The notes under the pieces are model-generated. The model saw only the letters and a program-made list of their open reading frames with translations. It had not been told where the DNA came from and ran no database searches. DNA of 50,128 nt from Periconia sp. R9002. Its lineage: Eukaryota > Ascomycota > Dothideomycetes > Pleosporales > Periconiaceae. The stretch is from NCBI GenBank assembly GCA_023627715.1, contig JAMAHW010000148.1, positions 1 through 50,128 on the forward strand. The letters run 5' to 3'. Of the stretch, positions 39,673 to 48,449 are shown in pieces (within the stretch, counting starts at the first letter, position 1; every line of letters begins with the position of its first letter). The position numbers and the translations under genes were made by a program.

Positions 39673-40959
39673 ATGAACTGGCATCGCGTGCCAGAGTTTG
39701 CATCCGCCTGGGAAGATGGCCGCATGCACCCCGGAGTCCGTGCGGAGATGGTAGCGCAGCAGGAGAAGCAGGCACGGCAACGCTGGTCGTCGCTCGCAGC
39801 GGTGGACCTCAGAGCGGAGTTCAGGCGGCTCGCTGGACGGCCGGACGCTGAGTATCGTGGCAAGCACGAGGAAAGCCTCCAAGCGGTGATGCAGCGACGA
39901 ATGCGCGTGCTGGTAGTGATGGCCACCGGCACCGGCAAGAGCATGCTGTTCATGCTGCCCGCGTCTGTCTCACCAGACGGTGTCACCGTCGTCGTGGCTC
40001 CGCTGAACGCCTTGCGAGACCATCTACAGGATCGCTGCGACCGGCTCGGCATCCCCTGCGCCAAGTGGGACGGGAGAAAACCGCCGTACTGGGCTCGCAT
40101 CGTGCTGGTGACTCCCGAGGGCGCAGTCACGAAGGGATTCAGCCGGTTCCTCGACGAAAAGCGCATGCTGCACCAGCTGGACCGTATCGTGATCGACGAG
40201 TGCCACGTGCTGCTGGAGTCGACCAAGGGCTGGCGGCCCGACGTCCTCAAGATGACGGAGATGACGGAGAAGGGAACGCAGGTGGTTTACCTGACGGCGA
40301 CCTTGCCACCGACGCTGCAACCTGCTTTCTTCCAGATCGCAGGACTCGACGCGGAGACGGTGACGGTATGTCGCGACGAGCGCATGACGCGAACGAACAT
40401 GGCGTACCAAGTGCTGGAGTATCCACGCGACACGCTGGAGAAGGTACTCGTCGAGCTTGTGGCTGCGAAGAGAAGGAGGTACGGCCCAGAGGCGCAGATC
40501 ATCGTCTACTGTCCAACGGTGGAGGAGACGAGGCGGTTCGCGAGGCCTCTGCAGTGCTCTGCCTACTACCGCGAGATAGGCTCGGACGAGGAGAAGGCAC
40601 GCATGGTGGGAGGCTTTACCTTGTGCATGGAGAAACTCTGCACAGCCACGAACATGCTAGGTCTTGGGCTCGACGCTGCAGGCGTCCGGGTGGTGATCCA
40701 CGTTGCCATGAGTCACCTGCTGCTCCACTATGTGCAAGAGAGCGGCCGGGCCGGACGAACGGGGTTCAACAGCGAGTCCATCGTTCTCCGAGTGTGCTAC
40801 CTGACCAAGGAGGGGACGGTGAAGAAGACGCTCGGCCACAGGCTCGAGCAGCCCGCAAAGGACTTCCTGACGGCCGAATCGTGCCGGCGAATCGCGATCG
40901 ACAAGTATATGGACAGCAGGCTGGACAGGCAGCTCGTAGATTCTTCATCGAAATATTAA
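39673..40959 (+). CDS. RecQ-like / telomere-linked-type helicase, probably truncated
   Basis: 428 residues from ATG 39673, with superfamily 2 helicase motifs in order: ATGTGKS (Walker A), APLNALRDHL (Ia), IDECHVLLE (DECH box), TATLP (III), IIVYCPTVEETRRFA (IV), CTATNMLGLGLDAAGVRVVIH (V) and YVQESGRAGRTG (VI). All catalytic motifs look intact. This resembles the helicase of fungal telomere-linked RecQ (TLH) genes more than cellular RecQ. The usual start region upstream is missing: the frame opens only at 39637. The Cys-rich zinc-binding end expected after the DKYMD region is replaced by LVDSSSKY. The coding sequence is markedly GC-rich against its flanks. It begins two bases after the stop of the hydrophobic gene, suggesting insertion of a fragment, not an original gene pair. 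Confidence 0.82.
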   Translation: MNWHRVPEFASAWEDGRMHPGVRAEMVAQQEKQARQRWSSLAAVDLRAEFRRLAGRPDAEYRGKHEESLQAVMQRRMRVLVVMATGTGKSMLFMLPASVSPDGVTVVVAPLNALRDHLQDRCDRLGIPCAKWDGRKPPYWARIVLVTPEGAVTKGFSRFLDEKRMLHQLDRIVIDECHVLLESTKGWRPDVLKMTEMTEKGTQVVYLTATLPPTLQPAFFQIAGLDAETVTVCRDERMTRTNMAYQVLEYPRDTLEKVLVELVAAKRRRYGPEAQIIVYCPTVEETRRFARPLQCSAYYREIGSDEEKARMVGGFTLCMEKLCTATNMLGLGLDAAGVRVVIHVAMSHLLLHYVQESGRAGRTGFNSESIVLRVCYLTKEGTVKKTLGHRLEQPAKDFLTAESCRRIAIDKYMDSRLDRQLVDSSSKY

Positions 40960-41781
40960 CTGTCTTTTTCATCCATAGTGCTTCTCCGAAGCCTGGCCCT
41001 TACAAGACTAATTAAACATCTCTAGGATAGACAAGCTATAAGGTCAATCCCTAAGTCACGGAACGCGCGGTGTTACGAGACAAAGTAGGGGTACCTCAAC
41101 TTCAAGAAATTATTGGTCTTCTAGCACATCTCGGGCTTTCTATGTATCTTAGGGAATAATTAACATACCTTCTTAAGATGTTTCACACCTAGTTTCGTTC
41201 CTGTAGACGTATAGTAATCGTCAATTTTTGCCCAAGACCTGCAGAGCCTTCCTTTACGGGAAAACTACATCCTTTCTGTGAGGTAACCCAGTAAAGCCTA
41301 GGGATTCTAAATTTTTAATGAATAGTTGCACCTAACCTTGGAGAGTCAGTGTAGACAGTATTAAGTCACCGCAAGGTCTATAGATGGCGCATCGCGCAAA
41401 TTGATGCGTTCTCGCCACCCCGGTCGGTACTTTTCACGGAGGCAGGATTCCATTTTGACTAGTGCAGATCCGCTTTGCAATACCCGGTATTGTATTATTA
41501 CTCTTGTTATCCGTTAGCAAAGATTTGCTTTTGTGCACACTGGTTAGACCAGTCATCCATGCGGCGGTGTTTTATCTGCTTGGCGACTGGTGAGCCTTGC
41601 AATCAGCTTGCACAGCCCCAGGAGAAGTAATGACAAGTCATTTGAGATGTATTAGGCAGCTACATTCCAGATTTTGAATGCCAAGACGTGTTACCAGCGC
41701 ATCGCCAGCACAGATAAATAGCCTGATTCCTACTTTTAAAATCACCACACCGCACCGCCTTGCTTCCTCGTCTATTCTGAA
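40960..41781. other. intergenic, no gene recognised
   Basis: AT-rich sequence without credible frames. It contains cccggtcggtactt (about 41419-41432), shared with 7496-7509. Confidence 0.45.
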
Positions 41782-42532
41782 ATGGATAGTCCGTGGACTA
41801 CACCCGTTACGGCAGCTGCACATCTCAAAGAACGACACAACAATGTCGACTACGTTGACCTAGCCAAAGATGCAGACGTTCTCTTCTTGGACGACACTTA
41901 TCCGAATTCCGCTCTTCACCCACATCATCGAATCGCTATCCAAATTAGAATCAGCGAATATTACCAACTTTGGCATCAAAGCGCCATCCTCCATTCAAGT
42001 ACAGCTGGATATGTTCGCTGAAGGAAAAAGCGATGCGTTGGATAATGCGTACCTGAGCCCTGTTAATATGAAAACTTTGGTCACGGCTGCTATGGAAAGA
42101 GGGTTTAAGGTTCATGCAATAGACGTCGATCAAAGTATGTCAATGAGCAGCGAAGAAAGAGATAGCGCGATTGCAAGTAACATAACGGATGTTGCTCAGA
42201 GTTTGGAGGCAGACGCCAAATTTGTTGTACTGCTTGGCAGCTGCCATTTAACTCGGTCTTCCGAAAGTGCGGCAGCGATTGTGGAGAACAAAGGTTTTCA
42301 AGTCAAGCGCATCGAATTTGCTGGCGGGATCTCACCTGGCAAATTCATTGTAGATCTCGCCGCGAAAGAAGCTGGGTTGGAGAAGCAGACGTTCGTGATT
42401 CCCTTGGGATTGGGAGACAAGTACGTACCCTACGGAGGGAATGCGGATGCTGTGATACATTTGCCACAAAACCATGTTGCTGAAGATGATCCGAGTGACA
42501 TCGATATTTATCTTCCTGTTAGTTATCCATAG
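41782..42532 (+). pseudogene. TIKI/ChaN/EreA-like protein with a frameshift
   Basis: ATG 41782 (MDSPWTTPVTAAAHL) leads to DYVDLAKDADVLFLDDTYPN. The frame then has to move by one base near 41900-41925 to continue LFTHIIESLSKLESANITNF, MKTLVTAAMERGFKVHAIDV, FVVLLGSCHLTRSSESAAAI and a C-terminal part. The order hydrophobic strand + G-E-x-x-H, A-x-x-x-G-x-x-V-x-A-I-D, then (L/V)-x-G-x-x-H resembles the TIKI/ChaN/erythromycin-esterase-like fold. This is my inference from pattern only. The second motif (LLGSCH) is present, but the first is degenerate: FLDDTY stands where a G-E-x-x-H motif would be. The gene is therefore probably non-functional twice over. No intron removing the shift was found. Confidence 0.45.
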
Positions 42533-42636
42533 AGATAAACAGTCAACGGTTGACCGTGCTCTATATTCTGATTATGTCTTTTTATCAGATTTCATTCTCT
42601 CGTTTACAACTTCGCAATAAAAGCAAGTTTAATGAC

Positions 42637-42983
42637 ACCATTAGCCAAATTCCCACTACCACACCAACGCTCGACGCTGGAGATGAAAGAGTAAAATCTG
42701 TATATGGATAATCCAACTAGTATTGATTCGTATTTTGCAAGTAAAAAACCTAATTTCCTCTTCGTCGTTGCGTTGCAGTGTTTAGAAGTTGCGTGGTTTT
42801 GGCTGCAAGAATGGCGCTAAGTCGTTTTGAATTTCGACGACAAAACTAAGCCGATTATGGATTTTGACGACAGAGCTAAGACCGATTGCGGATTTTGATA
42901 ACAACGCTAAACTAGATCGGGATCTCTATAACATTAAGCCCCCTTTCTCTACACTCCACCTTATTCTGCACTCTACTAAGCTG
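42637..42983 (+). repeat. dispersed repeat, copy 2 (three internal units)
   Basis: Second copy of the block at 1996-2309. The subrepeat (ttttgacgacaRaRctaag-ccgattRYgga) occurs three times here. It ends about 30 bp before the start of the AT-hook gene, so it provides that gene's promoter or 5' region. Confidence 0.8.
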
Positions 42984-43013
42984 ATACAGAACTCTTAGGG
43001 AACTTAGCTTGAA

Positions 43014-43469
43014 ATGCCAACAACAGATTCCAGCATACCAAGGAAGCGAGGTCGACCGCCCAAGTACGGTTCTACAGAAGAGAAAAGGGCCGCGAATGCG
43101 CATAGACGACGCCCTCAGAGACAAGGCAAAGCCGCATCAGGTCAAGAGGCGCAGAACGAAGCATGTCAAGCCAAAGACCCAGGGCAGTTCGTGTTCTCTT
43201 GGCCAATTTTAATACATCTTGACTTAGACAGGCCATCCACACTTGGAAGTGGAGTAGATGCCGGTCCAACTAATCACGAAGATACGGTACAATATGGGGA
43301 ACAAGACCTTGAAGCATTCCTCCCCCCTCTCGATCCTTCGGACAGTCTTCTGCTAGACCCTCCACCTACTAGAATTGACGATACTCTCCATCAATCTATA
43401 ACAGCTAACGAGACAATCGCCAGTGGTAGAGGCCTGCGCATGCCTTGTTTTCTACGATGTCTTTCTTGA
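43014..43469 (+). CDS. AT-hook protein, short
   Basis: 151 residues starting MPTTDSSIPRKRGRPPKYGS. The RKRGRPPKY core is an AT-hook, which binds the minor groove of AT-rich DNA. A basic stretch follows (EEKRAANAHRRRPQRQ), then an acidic, proline-rich tail (DLEAFLPPLDPSDSLLLDPP). It has the look of the N-terminal end of a larger protein cut short: the last residues (MPCFLRCLS) run out next to the end of the BTB gene on the other strand. Because its upstream 350 bp is a dispersed repeat found without the gene at 2 kb, the unit may be part of a mobile element or amplified family. I do not recognise the full-length family. Confidence 0.55.
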   Translation: MPTTDSSIPRKRGRPPKYGSTEEKRAANAHRRRPQRQGKAASGQEAQNEACQAKDPGQFVFSWPILIHLDLDRPSTLGSGVDAGPTNHEDTVQYGEQDLEAFLPPLDPSDSLLLDPPPTRIDDTLHQSITANETIASGRGLRMPCFLRCLS

Positions 43470-43483
43470 ATACTATGCTAACG

Positions 43484-44267
43484 CTATTTCAAAGGTCTGA
43501 AACGCCCGATCCTACGTGTATTGTTACATGTCAAAATGCATGTAGAGGCGTCTTTGTCTCTGAGCCTTTGTTGCCCACTCAGTAAAAGGTCAGTTGCCAA
43601 GTCCGCATTTGAACGTAGGAGGTCCTCTATGCTCTTCATTTGAAAAATCGACTTTGACAGAGTAGTGTTATCTGTGACAGCGGCAATGGCTAACCCTCGT
43701 AATTCTTTGTGGGCTTGCAGCTCCGTTGTTGTGTAGTCGTAAATCAAAGGAGCAATTGCAGCCCAATCGTTGCTTTCAACAGCCTTTATGGTATTCGCAA
43801 ATGATATTTTTGCGAGTCTGTAAAGAGACGCACAGTCGTATTTATCAGCGATTATAGCCACTTGCGCATGAAGGAGGGACTCGGAAGCGTTGTATTTGGA
43901 GGTGTCGTAATTTGCATTGTAAAAGAACGACACCATACAGTCGATAGCATCAGCGAACTCAGGACTGTCTTCTAGAGTGACCTCCTTGTTGATGTTCTCC
44001 TATGATACAATTAGAGCGCGCGATTTTGCTCGTTTACAGCTAGTTACTCACTTTGAACCCTCTTGTGACGGCATTCTGAAACCATCTAGAATGTGAATTG
44101 GCGAGAACACCGTGGATCTGCCAGCTCTTTGCACCAAATTTTAGAACGAAATCTGGTGATTCATTGTTCGTGAGATATCTAGATCCCGTTAACAGCTATG
44201 TAAAATTTGCCGAGAGCAGATACCAAACCTACCGAGAGAGATTCTGGATGTAATCTTCGGTGGCCAT
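43484..44267 (-). CDS. BTB/POZ domain protein (3 exons)
   Basis: Exons 44233-44267, 44052-44178 and 43484-43999 give 225 residues. Introns are 54 nt (GTAGGT, GTTAAC, CTAG) and 52 nt (GTGAGT, ATAG). The spliced protein starts MATEDYIQNLSRYLTNNESP and reads DFVLKFGAKSWQIHGVLANS, S-R-W-F, then the N-K-E-V-T-L-E-D region. A-D-A-I-D-C-M-V-S-F-F-Y and LLHAQVAIIADKYDCASLYR follow: a complete fungal-type BTB fold (S-D-x-x-x, H-x-x-x-L, F-x-x-x-x, L-x-D..., Y-x-x-A-D-K-Y). A helical BACK-like extension follows (AVESNDWAAIAPLIYDYT). Such proteins may be cullin-3 adaptors. No lesion is seen. It converges with the AT-hook gene, with 14 bp between their ends. Confidence 0.8.
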
Positions 44268-45770
44268 AGTTATATGCCGGAAAGAGTAACTCGTTATTAG
44301 GGAAGTGGAGCATTGTCGGCGGGTGCTTCGTACATATACTTAGCTCGATCAGCTGCCTCTCACATATTGGACCAATGACGTAGCGACCCAAAAATCCAAT
44401 CCATACCTATCTTCGAGATAGAGGGAGATGTTGGGACATGTTCGACAGATTTAATGTTAAAGAAGAAACATTGATTTAGTGTTGAATTACGTCATGACTT
44501 GAGCGGCGACCGAGTCAATCATCCCCTAGAGAAAACCTATTGCATCTTCAGCAGCTTACCGCTAGCGGAAAATGTGCGGCAAGTGAGAAACTCTTTGCGA
44601 GCGTAGCGCCGTACTAAAGCCAACCGAAACAAAACTCTTCCGCTGATGTTACCCGAAAAAGCGGGTCACGATTCGAACTTCTATGGACGTGCTACTCACC
44701 GAACATAGCCATTTTCGGCTTCTTTTTCAGCGCTTCTATCTTTTCTCGATTCCATTGATTATTACACATTTTGCACACTGACTTTGGAAAGTAGCAGCTT
44801 ACCGTCATCTCGATATAGCACTTCGGATGTTCTTTATGGGAAAGCCGAAGACTACACACTCTTTGCGCTTGCCGCCATTGCAAAGTTGCTAAGCTGCTGA
44901 TGACAGACAAGGAGAGGAGTGTTTTGGGATGATGACATAGTTTATCTAGCATAGCGAGCCATTCGGCTATAGTATAATGAGCCATTCGGCTACGATGTGG
45001 TAAGCAACTCCGCAGGCATGGTGCGCCGGGGCGCCTCGGTTACAACATGATGTGCCACTTTGTTGTGAGCTTGTTCTGTGCCTGGATTAGCCTTTCTGAT
45101 TTCCAGGCAGCAACACAGAACGGTGGGATGACACTGCTTGGGTCAGCCTCGGAATTGTTGTGACGTATTCAATGTCCTCTTCTCTTGTATTTCCATGGCA
45201 TTTGCTGCAACCGTCTTCCGTGGAGATTAAAGAGTCCTGCGCTGGTTGTGGCTTCAAGACCCTAAAGCTTTCTGGAAAAAGCGCACATTACGCAAGACTG
45301 CGGATATCGTGGGGTGGAAGTTGAGCGATGTGCGAAAAGCGGAGACTGCAAGTGGAAGCGACTGTACCTCGTCGAGACAGCTAGCAATAGCAAATTTGCC
45401 ACGTGCAGAGACAAGAAAAAGCATCTAAAGCACTGTGCGAAATTCGTGGTTCGGTACACGATCATGAACCTCGATTATTCCTATTATTGCAGAGCAGTCG
45501 TATCAATGATTTTGTGTTACATGGTGAAAATATGAATCCGCTTCTGCTCGGCTATCCACAACTACTAAGAAAAGGATATGATCTTCTGTAATACCTATAT
45601 CTGTACAACAACCAAGATCTTGCTGTCTCCACTCTGTCCAATGAGGCTCGTTTTCCGAAAGCGTCCTTTTGTTATGCCTGTTCCATCAGGGAACAAGCGT
45701 TTTGCGATACGGATATGCGATTCGCGATGGCTTAAGACGTGCCTTTGGGACGCACATGGTAAAGGGAATA
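44268..45770. other. intergenic with a few weak Cys-containing frames
   Basis: A minus-strand frame at 44692-44985 (97 codons) has Cys pairs (CKMCNNQWNREKI) and a GTGAGT donor right at its end, so it may be an exon of an unrecognised gene. A plus-strand frame at 45314-45535 is also Cys-rich (GDCKWKRLYL). Neither has a known domain. Confidence 0.35.
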
Positions 45771-46349
45771 TCAACTCTTTTGTCTCTTCTTTGGGGGCTG
45801 GCGGCCATCAATGTCTGGCTCCTCTGACTGTTTCTGTTTGTCTTCCTCGCAATCGCATGGGTCTGGTAAGAAGGAGGGCAACACTGTGCTCTCATAGATG
45901 GTGGAAGGCCTTGTAGCTGCCGGATTATCTGCCTCCACTGTTGATTCGCGGCTCGGATTGGTCGTTGCCCCCCCTCGGTTAGAGTCACCGTCTTCCACAG
46001 AGCTGTGCGGGTCTTCATCGCACAGACTGTTGGTCGCGTCGTAGGGTAAATCTTCTGTAGCGTCGCAGGCGCAGCGCCTGCGCCTGTAGAGCTCTGCCTC
46101 TTGCAGATAGAGCTGTGAAATGTTAGAGTAACCTCTATGCAATATACCAAGCTGTCTTACCTTCGTCTCCATCACCGCGACTTTCTCTTGCAGGCATTCT
46201 TTTTCTTCTGCATCTGTATCCAAGCGCGCTTGCCACAGGTCAATAGAAGCAAGTAAATCACCCTCGATCAACGCCAGACGCTTCTTGATAGAGGATCGGA
46301 TACTTTCATAAAGGATGGATGAGCCTTTGGCGAGCTCTTGGTCGGCCAT
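45771..46349 (-). CDS. hypothetical coiled-coil protein with C-terminal nuclear-localisation-like motif
   Basis: Exons 46161-46349 and 45771-46112 join across a 48-nt intron (GTAAGA, CTCTAAC, ACAG). The intron length is a multiple of three and could be read through. The product has 176 residues: MADQELAKGSSILYESIRSS, then a charged heptad-like helix (KKRLALIEGDLLASIDLWQA, EEKECLQEKVAVMETK), an Arg-rich joint (YRRRRC), a disordered acidic part, and the end RQPPKKRQKS, a classical basic nuclear import signal. I do not recognise the family. Coiled-coil proteins with such tails occur as partners of zinc-finger or recombinase proteins; the tail resembles in style, not in sequence, the ends of the OrsD subfamily A proteins. 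Confidence 0.5.
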   Translation of the reverse strand: MADQELAKGSSILYESIRSSIKKRLALIEGDLLASIDLWQARLDTDAEEKECLQEKVAVMETKVRQLGILHRGYSNISQLYLQEAELYRRRRCACDATEDLPYDATNSLCDEDPHSSVEDGDSNRGGATTNPSRESTVEADNPAATRPSTIYESTVLPSFLPDPCDCEEDKQKQSEEPDIDGRQPPKKRQKS

Positions 46350-48449
46350 ATCTCTGTGCAGCAACGCAGTCCGATTGCTGTGGCTAGGCTGTTTTCTTGA
46401 GCGCTCTTATATGTCGGTAGACTAGAGAGTGCTCTGGGTACACTCGAACGTCCAGGGACAAGGCAAGCTGTCGAGCTTGGTTTACGGCTGACCATCTGCA
46501 GTGCTCACCCGAAACTCGGTATTGTCTGATCAGAAGAAAGACAATGGCACCGATGTGTGTCGGAGCCGAAAACTTGCAGTGGATTTTGAGATGCTGACGC
46601 ACCAAAGCCATGCCTGCTATAGTCTTTATCCATGGCGGGAGAAGAGATGATTGCGGCCAGCAATGCAGCGTGAGACTAACTGTCGTGCAGAAACATACCG
46701 CATGGCCAGCTGCCCATACATTCAAGAGATGTCGAAAGGGATCGCTGAACGCTGTTGTGTACAGGGTTTAGATAAGCAGAGCAGAGCAGAGCATTGTTGA
46801 TCCAGTGCCGGCTATTGGTCAAGAGGTATGCGCATGTAGCGTGGAGTGAAGTAAGAGGGCCTAGAGCCAGCTTGTTTTTACTGACCATCGTTACGACGTA
46901 TGGAAACTGCCGAGGCGTCGCCTTGGGAGGTCATCATGGATTGGTCCAGTAATCCGACTAATGAAACGAACTCGCCTCACCATGTCCTCTAACTAGAGAC
47001 GTATCCACGACATAATAGTTTAGTTTCTCTTACTCTAATCATCAGCAGCCCTAGTAGTCCCCTAGCCGGTGCAGTGAGAGATGCTAATTCAATTAACATC
47101 GGACGTGGGTGCAGATAAGCGTCTGCGTTCGGATTGAAAAAATGGCAGCGCTGGGTGTCAGATGCTTATTTTTTACCTCGCCCCGCAACGTGTCTTCTTA
47201 TGGCTAAAACGCCTTCAAAAGAATATAGAGGTCTCGCAAGTGCCAGCCATTTAGCTGTCGCTGATGAGCCACACGCTCGCAGCTTCGTTGCATCCGACCC
47301 GAGTGCTCTTCGCCCAGTCCACCATGTGCCTTTTCATCGTCTTTGTTCAACGATCCGCTCCCCGGTCTTCTATCGAGACGCCGGAGACACACGCCCAAAC
47401 GCATCGAGCGAGACAGCTCTGGCGAAGACTCAGCTATTTCGTCTTCAACTGGGGCAACGAAGCGCGTGAAAGGCAACGACGATCACCAGCCTGCTCTCCA
47501 TCTCCGTATCCCGACTTCCAGGACCATTACAGTTCAGCATGCAATTTTCCCATAGCCCAAGGCGATGGCTGCGAATCTGGGAGCGATCTCACGCTTGTGA
47601 ACACGCAGCAATCCGAAAGCCATCTGTCCGACTTAGCGTGACAGCATTTCGTTGCTCTCTGTGTATTTGCTGTTCGATAGCAGCTCCCAAACCATCGTGA
47701 AGTGCGCATGGTTTTGACTTTCACAGGATGAGCTGGCTCAAGAATGCGAATGGGAATAGACGGGTCAACATTACCTTTCACTGTACACAGCACACACCGC
47801 CTAGCGCAAAGACTGGAATGCGAAGTCTTCTGCCATCATCTGGCCTTACAATTGCCAAGTAGCGCCTGCGGCCATGAGTAGCTTTTACATAAACTAAGAT
47901 TTGTCTAAAAATGAAACGGCTGCGGTCAGAATCTTTGCAACGCAGCTAAAACCGCTGCGTTCCGCAGTCACCATCTCCTTTTTCACTTGTCTATCGCCGG
48001 AGTAGTTGGGTTGTGATGAAAAAAAATATTTCGAAATAGTTCTAAAGTACATGACGTTATATCGTGTATTACCCATGAAAAGGATACAGAACTGCAAATT
48101 AGCGCTGCGGTGTTGCAGAGAGCTAAAGCCAGAATGCCGAGACTATGTACTATCGTGAGTAGACGAATTGATTGTCTGTTTACTGCCAGTAGTGCACGGG
48201 AATCAGTCTGTACAGGTAGGGCTGGTGAGCCGTACGCTTCTCAGAGTAGCACTACCTTGGATTGCCAGAGAATGGACCATTCTTTTCACTATGCTACATC
48301 TCAACGACTTGTCCTGGGGCCTCCAATTTCTCCCTTGTCACACGGCTTATGTTTTGAGCCGTAGAAGCGCATTCATTGCTCAACCATCGACAAAGAGGAG
48401 TGAAACCGTGCAACCCGATGCTAGATGCTCTGCAATGTCTGCAGCGGCA
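46350..48449. other. gene-poor stretch with overlapping frames
   Basis: Minus-strand frames at 46384-46725 and 46676-46888, and plus-strand frames at 47134-47641 in three phases (with basic/Ser-rich RRRRHTPKRIERDSSGEDSA at about 47371-47430), could be parts of unrecognised or decayed genes. No domain was seen in any of them. From 47.7 to 48.1 kb the sequence is AT-rich. Confidence 0.35.

Noticed and set aside
39597..40250. Minus-strand 217-codon frame opposite the helicase
   Set aside because: Antisense of the helicase coding region; no domain, Ser/Arg-biased composition.
40065..41015. Long plus-strand frame of 316 codons over the helicase
   Set aside because: It is a shifted frame of the helicase gene with Arg/Gly/Ala-rich composition typical of GC-rich antiphase reading.
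44640..44700. Minus-strand gttcgaatcgtgacccgcttttt, like a tRNA 3' end plus Pol III terminator
   Set aside because: No A box or cloverleaf upstream; it follows a candidate exon end (GTGAGT donor).
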